DNA from: Heliopora coerulea
Taxonomy: Eukaryota > Cnidaria > Anthozoa > Scleralcyonacea > Helioporidae
Reading direction: 5' to 3'
NCBI GenBank assembly: GCA_030142905.1
Contig: JASJOG010000057.1
Location: 1,597,501-1,661,500, forward strand
Length of the DNA stretch: 64,000 nucleotides
Under the pieces are notes generated by a model that searched no databases, was not told the origin of the DNA, and saw only the letters and a list, made by a program, of their open reading frames with translations. Both the position numbers and the translations under genes were made by a program. Shown in pieces: positions 59,501-64,000 of this stretch (position 1 is the first letter of the stretch; each line of letters opens with the position of its first letter).

Positions 59501-59723
59501 CTCTTTTTTATGGTATTTGTAGGAGTGTACATATTTGGAGAGGGACGAGGTTTGGTTGAAAACAACAACATTCACAGTAAGTTACCGGGGGCAGCATGAT
59601 AGGCAGGTCATGTTGTACAGTTTCATAACTTCAAGTAAAATAAATTAGATTTGAATTTACATTAGATTTTTTTAATTTAACAAGGAAAAACTAAAAACAA
59701 GTAATGCTGACAGTAGTTACATC

Positions 59724-59761
<38 letters not shown>

Positions 59762-62700
59762 TATATATATATATATATATGTACCACAAGTGTGAAACAT
59801 TTGAGTTGCCTATATAATGTAGGCTTCTCCATCCTGCTCATCAGCACTACACTGATGAGGCCTGGTTTCAGCCTATTGGGCCTCATCAGTGTAGTGCTGA
59901 TGAGCAGGATGGAGTAGCCTACATTATATAGGCAACTCAAATGTCCCACGCTTGTGGTACATCTAAACCATGCCAGAGCGCTCTAACTAGAGACTAGTGA
60001 GCGTGCGCAAATGCACTGGCGGCGTGACTCATCCTGTAGAGTGCTCAATATGAACCAAGAGGCCATAGAGCGATATCTAACTACAAACGGAACCGTTTCG
60101 GTATGTATAAGAATACTATTTAAAGCATGAAGGGCTAATAAGTTTATTACTGTGTATCATATATTTCCTAAATTATTTTAGCCAATGCTTCCATAACCCT
60201 GTGGGGTTTTTGATAAAACATTTAAATTTTAACTGTTGAGTTATTCTTACAATGCAATTTAAAAGACTCAGCAAATATCAAATGTACTGTGGTTATTAAA
60301 TTTGTGTTCTTTTTTTCTTTTCAGGCAATGCATTGGCTGGAATACAAATACGGTCAAACAGTAATCCCGTAGTACGACGTAACAAAGTTCACCATGGCCT
60401 ACATGGAGGAATCTATGTGGTAAGGTGTTCATTAATATTAATTCAAACAGTTCACAGTGTAAGGTCACAAATATTACAGTAGTTGTCAATATAAATTCCA
60501 AAAGGCTTTTTACATACTTATATGGTAAAAGGTTTATTGAAACTTCTACAATAGTGAATCTGATTTCAGCACGAGGGTGGTCTTGGTTTGATTGAAGATA
60601 ATGAAGTGTATTCCAACATGCTGGCAGGAGTTTGGGTTACCACAGGTAAGGACAACATTCACCAATGAACCTTATCATATGTATACTGTACAAAGGGTGA
60701 ACAATTCGAACAGTTAAACTGCATAAGATTTTACTGGGCAAGGTCAAGGAAAGCTGTAGTGAATCCTATACAGTTAAGGTGCTAACATTGTGTATTATTT
60801 ATTGTACAAATGCACCTTTACATCCACATGTAGCAACTGTTTTGGAGATACAGACCATTTGAACCAAGAAATCCAAGAAAAAATTTAATATGTGTAAATC
60901 AGGATGATTCTGTATCAAATATAAAACTGAAAATCGCTTTTGACAGCCAACTCTATTGTTTTTGTTCAATTATTAGCAACAATTACTGTTACCAGAAATA
61001 GCATAAAATAAGTAATGTTGGTTCAACTCAGGCAATTGTGGTAATCTGAAGAAAGAGGTGACAAATACGAATTTATCAAGCTGTCCACCCAATTCTTTTT
61101 TACCAATCAACATGTGTAAAATGTGCAGCTTACCTGATTAGATTTAAGACCTAAGATTTACCAGTCATGTTGGCTAAAGAAATGTAAATTTTATAAATAC
61201 TTTTTACACATTGTTGTTACTGTAATGCTTTTTGTTGTTGTTGTAGTTGCTGCTGTTGTATTGTTGGTGTTGTTGTTGTGGTTGTTTTGTTGCTGTTGTT
61301 GAATAGCTCTTCTAGAGGCAATGAGATAAACCTAGTTGTCTGTAAGTTAAAGATCACTTCAGAATTAAGTTTATCATTCTTAACAGGAAGTGCTCCAGTT
61401 ATGAGAAATAACAGAATTCACAGTGGAAAACAAGTAAGAATTTTGAGTTGTTGTATCATGTAAAATAAACTGTTGAACTAGTAATCCATATTCAGGCAAC
61501 ACGTTGCAGAGTGGCCTGTTTTGATTCGTGAGCAGGTTATTAATGTGAGATCACATGATTAAACGACAGTTGACCCATGTTGCTGAATTAAAGTATCTGA
61601 TGTTGGCCAGTGTAAAGGTTTTAAAGTGGGTGAAATAGGAAGTAAGGTGAAGTTGAGATGTTTTGTTATCCAAACAGTATTGAATAAACCAGAATGCAAC
61701 CGTAAAAAGCATCTGTACTGTAGTTTTACAATATAGTAATGCCATTAAAAGTAGGCAGACCTCAGATGCCCGGCAAAAAAACCCCAAAATAAAACAAGTT
61801 GTAATTGTTTACATCAAGATTACGATTGTAATGGGATGATTGACAAAAAAGTGTCTTGAAATTTGGAGCCTTGGTAGGACTTTCTTATGATGTGTTGTGC
61901 CTCTGATATTGATTTAGCTGACTTCTATGCAGAACAAAAAATGTCAGTAATCATGGGGAGAAAAAACTAACAAATGCAAAGCAAAACAAATCTACTTTAA
62001 ATCTTCCCGCATAGAACCTTTAGATATAAGACTAAAAACTTGTAAGAATATGATTTAAATTAATTAGAAAAAATAGCCCAGGAAACTCGTGGGAAAATAG
62101 GCTGTGATTGTTATTTGACCTCATCTTCATATTAAGTAATTTTCTTATGCTTGCAGATAAACTGGAAACGGACATGGCTGATGGATAAATTGATAATAAA
62201 CTTAAACTAAGGTTAAACAATATTATAAGTTTTAAATTCTAAAAATATCTAACTTTAAATGCTAAAGCAATGTTATAGGTTCTCATGTAAATAGTAAGAA
62301 TAAATAATAGTAAATGTGTTGTGATAAAAATGTATGTTAGGTACTTATCTTCGTTAAAAGTAGTACTTAACTTTAAATGTTAAACACTAACATGCTCGAA
62401 AATACGTTGTAAACACAATGTCACGATGCAAAACCACATTAGATTAATTAATATTACGTTATTCTAAGTAATGTGAACTATAAGGTGTAATTTCATAGTA
62501 TGGTGCCCAAAAAACCGTAAAGTTTTAAACCAATGGGGTCCTTGGAGAACATGTATATCATCCTTAGCCTGGTTTTCATTAGCAATATAAGCATAAGCAT
62601 TACGACTTACACAAGCGCAGTAGGTACTTCATGGTTGGTTAACCTCTTTGTATTGGTGAAGCACAGAGTGCTCACTGCGCTTATGTCACTGGTGAAACCC

Positions 62701-64000
62701 AGGCCTTACTAGTTTGGGAGCGTTCATCTGTATTGTAAATTTTCATATACGATATGTATGTAATGAATTATAACATCTTTTGATAAGAGTAAGTCTAGCT
62801 TTATTGGGGGAAAATAAGTTTATTTAACATTGTCAGCAGATAGGTCTCATTGTACCAACACAAGCACCAGCGAGATTTCTGTCTATTGATTTAACTGTCA
62901 AGTCTATGAAGTTTACTGATTGTCTTCCCCTCCAAGTCCAGTTGAGATACTCTCTCAGGCCGGATCCTGCCCCGCCCGGTTACTTCGATAGGCCTTTTAT
63001 AAGCCACAAATCTCTGACTTTCCAAACAATAAGTTTTCTGGATTAGAAATTGAAACTTAAGTTATTATACGTCGAATAAAATTACTTTTATTACTGTAAC
63101 CTTAGAAATATTCATTGCTCACCTCCCTGAATAAGGATGACTTTAGTTAATAAATAAACGATATGATTAACAAGTAAAGTTTTATTAAAGCCTATGTAAA
63201 CGTCCGGCACTGGGGAGGAAGTATATTTAGGAATATAAAATAGGTCAAGGAAAGTACCTTGAATTAACTTAAAATGCTCACTTGTGCCGCGAAAAAAAAA
63301 TTCTCCTCTCCAAATATACGCATTTCGTTTTCTCATTTCTACGGTCTACTTCTTTAAACTTTCTAAAGCTTTATATAACAGCCCCCAGACTCCGTTATGT
63401 GCTTACTGGGAAATCTAGTTTTTACATTTCTTTTTTTCGTGGTGCAGGTTGGTGTTTATTTCTATGATAACGGTGGAGGGATTTTGGAAGATAACGAAAT
63501 ATTCAATCACAAATATTCAGGCATTCAAATCAGGTATTACAAGAAAATCTGAAAACTCTGATATTGTTATGAATTAGTATATGGAGAAATTTTCTAATGA
63601 TATGTTGGCGTAATAGCTGTTTTCTATTTTTTTATACGTTCCCAAGAACGCGCAGTAATCCATTCATTAGAAGAAATAAAATATGGGGAGGACAAAATGG
63701 AGGAATATTGGTGTACAACCAAGGTAAATCCAAACGTTGAGAAATTCACCGTCCTGCAAGACATTTAAATTAAACGTTGTAAGCCTAAATATTGATTTAA
63801 ATTTATGTTTAAATATTATAAGTTGAATCTTTGCAATGTTGAGGTACGGAGGTTAATTTTTCGAATGGAATTTTCGTTTTCACGAAGTTGTTTTTTGTTG
63901 GTGTTTCCTAATGATTCGTATCTCCACTCTGTTACAGGCCTTGGTTTGCTTGAAGATAATGAAATATTTGACAATGCCATGGCCGGTGTTTGGATCAAGA
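52632..64000 (+). CDS. FBXO11: FBXO11, F-box and beta-helix ubiquitin-ligase receptor (3' end beyond window)
   Basis: Exons: 52632-52722, 52821-52915, 53022-53097, 53331-53475, 53793-53985, 54236-54356, 54797-54900, 55221-55323, 55459-55565, 55687-55824, 58747-58878, 59029-59114, 59267-59298, 59523-59576, 60325-60419, 60570-60645, 61387-61433, 63448-63533, 63647-63723 and 63938 to the edge. Phases agree throughout, about 640 residues so far against about 930 in human. Exon 4 encodes the F-box ([20 protein letters not shown]), which should bind SKP1 in an SCF ligase. From exon 6 on, about 22-residue coils repeat as in parallel beta-helix (CASH/PbH1) domains: [55 protein letters not shown]. These match FBXO11 closely, better than its paralogue FBXO10. 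The expected C-terminal UBR-type zinc finger lies outside the window. The N-terminus before the F-box is poorly conserved, so the ATG choice is tentative. Confidence 0.92.
53501..53531. repeat. (GAT)n microsatellite in FBXO11 intron 4
   Basis: About ten GAT repeats just after the F-box exon. It yields a poly-Asp run in an open frame that reads through the donor, which is not real coding sequence. Confidence 0.85.
54955..55043 (-). repeat. Interspersed repeat, copy C (inverted)
   Basis: The reverse complement of the family at 43344 and 43931. It contains CAGGGCTCATCC, AATTGTCTGGGG and GCCCCTTAATGGGT. It lies in FBXO11 intron 7. Confidence 0.55.
56710..58357 (+). pseudogene. Decayed hAT-family transposase in FBXO11 intron 10
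   Basis: A 291-residue frame (56710-57585) has a BED-like Cys/His finger region (MKCLICTKF ... [12 protein letters not shown]) and the start of an RNase H-like core ([13 protein letters not shown]). It then stops. A frame at 57789-57998 carries the C-terminal hAT dimerisation signature ([29 protein letters not shown]), continuing in another frame to an acidic tail ending at 58357. Most of the catalytic core between the two is missing. About 110 bases (57589-57700) are duplicated at 57987-58097, breaking the order. Terminal repeats and target duplications were not found. The class resembles the C17orf113/ZMYM-like hAT group. It is not likely to be active. Confidence 0.7.
59728..59780. repeat. 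(CA)n-(TA)n microsatellite
   Basis: A run of AC repeats passes into AT repeats and abuts the palindrome at 59781, comparable to the microsatellite at the PLE array edge. Confidence 0.85.
59781..59960 (-). mobile_element. 180-bp palindrome with hammerhead core at its apex
   Basis: Arms of about 80 bp (59781-59861 and 59879-59960) are near-perfect inverses, both ending in GTACCACAAG. At the centre the minus strand reads CTGATGA (59889-59883), a 4-bp stem II GGCC/GGCU, then GAAAC (GAAA at 59869-59866), in hammerhead order. Probably two inverted copies of a PLE-type terminal repeat, inserted beside a microsatellite in FBXO11 intron 14. Confidence 0.65.
61220..61303. repeat. Imperfect (GTT)n microsatellite in FBXO11 intron 16
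   Basis: Long run of TTG/GTT triplets with CTG interruptions. It accounts for the Val/Leu-rich start of an open frame here, which was not called. Confidence 0.8.
61434..63447. other. FBXO11 intron 17; nothing recognised
   Basis: 2 kb between the exons ending at 61433 and starting at 63448. No coding or repeat structure was recognised. Confidence 0.5.

Noticed and set aside
59852..59875. Hammerhead on the plus strand of the palindrome
   Set aside because: The plus strand has CTGATGA but no GAAA at the required place; only the minus strand carries both boxes.
1..64000. tRNA genes, CRISPR arrays, bacterial-type operons
   Set aside because: No tRNA A/B boxes with cloverleaf, no direct-repeat/spacer arrays and no prokaryotic organisation were seen; the window is animal nuclear DNA.

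Overview
The window is animal nuclear DNA. It is AT-rich, its genes are split by GT-AG introns, and several conserved metazoan genes can be rebuilt exon by exon (RPL41, FBXO11, CENP-F, MGAT4, SLC35G1 and PP2D1-like genes). The gene set, the BTB-BACK-TLDc protein and the many Penelope-like element (PLE) remnants suggest an invertebrate, most likely an anthozoan cnidarian such as a coral. That placement is inferred, not proven.

Layout: 1-3282, no gene recognised. 3283-4809 (+), an orphan single-exon type I membrane protein. 4810-9500, repeat-rich, with PLE relics and inverted repeats. 9584-12127 (-), a PP2C-like pseudophosphatase resembling PP2D1. 13161-14898 (-), an SLC35G1-like DMT transporter. 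16027-16588 (+), ribosomal protein L41 in three tiny coding exons behind a TOP-like leader. 17650-30358 (+), a nine-exon BTB-BACK-TLDc gene. Its first intron holds a 5.6 kb tandem PLE array, and its sixth holds a 441-bp MITE. 32658-37934 (-), an MGAT4-type N-acetylglucosaminyltransferase in four exons, with an intronic PLE fragment. 39060-39670 (+), a 63-residue mitochondrial inner-membrane protein resembling COX8. 41449-50878 (+), a CENP-F homologue in eight exons that ends in a CAAX box. 52632 to the window end (+), FBXO11, 20 exons seen and running off the edge. One FBXO11 intron holds a decayed hAT transposase, and another holds a 180-bp palindrome with a hammerhead core at its apex.

The genes are unrelated housekeeping or cell-biology genes and form no operon or pathway. 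MGAT4/COX8-like and SLC35G1/RPL41 are divergent pairs about 1 kb apart. BTB-TLDc and MGAT4 converge.

The most interesting content is the PLE array at 18012-23629: two complete 2379-bp units and one 5'-truncated unit, in direct tandem. The two full-unit ORFs translate identically (reverse transcriptase, Cys-rich finger, GIY-YIG endonuclease). Each unit boundary carries a hammerhead ribozyme fold with a very short stem III. Related or decayed hammerhead-like motifs recur elsewhere in the window, suggesting repeated colonisation by such elements. Exon boundaries were placed by eye using splice consensus, frame continuity and protein similarity recalled from known families. No alignment or search was run.
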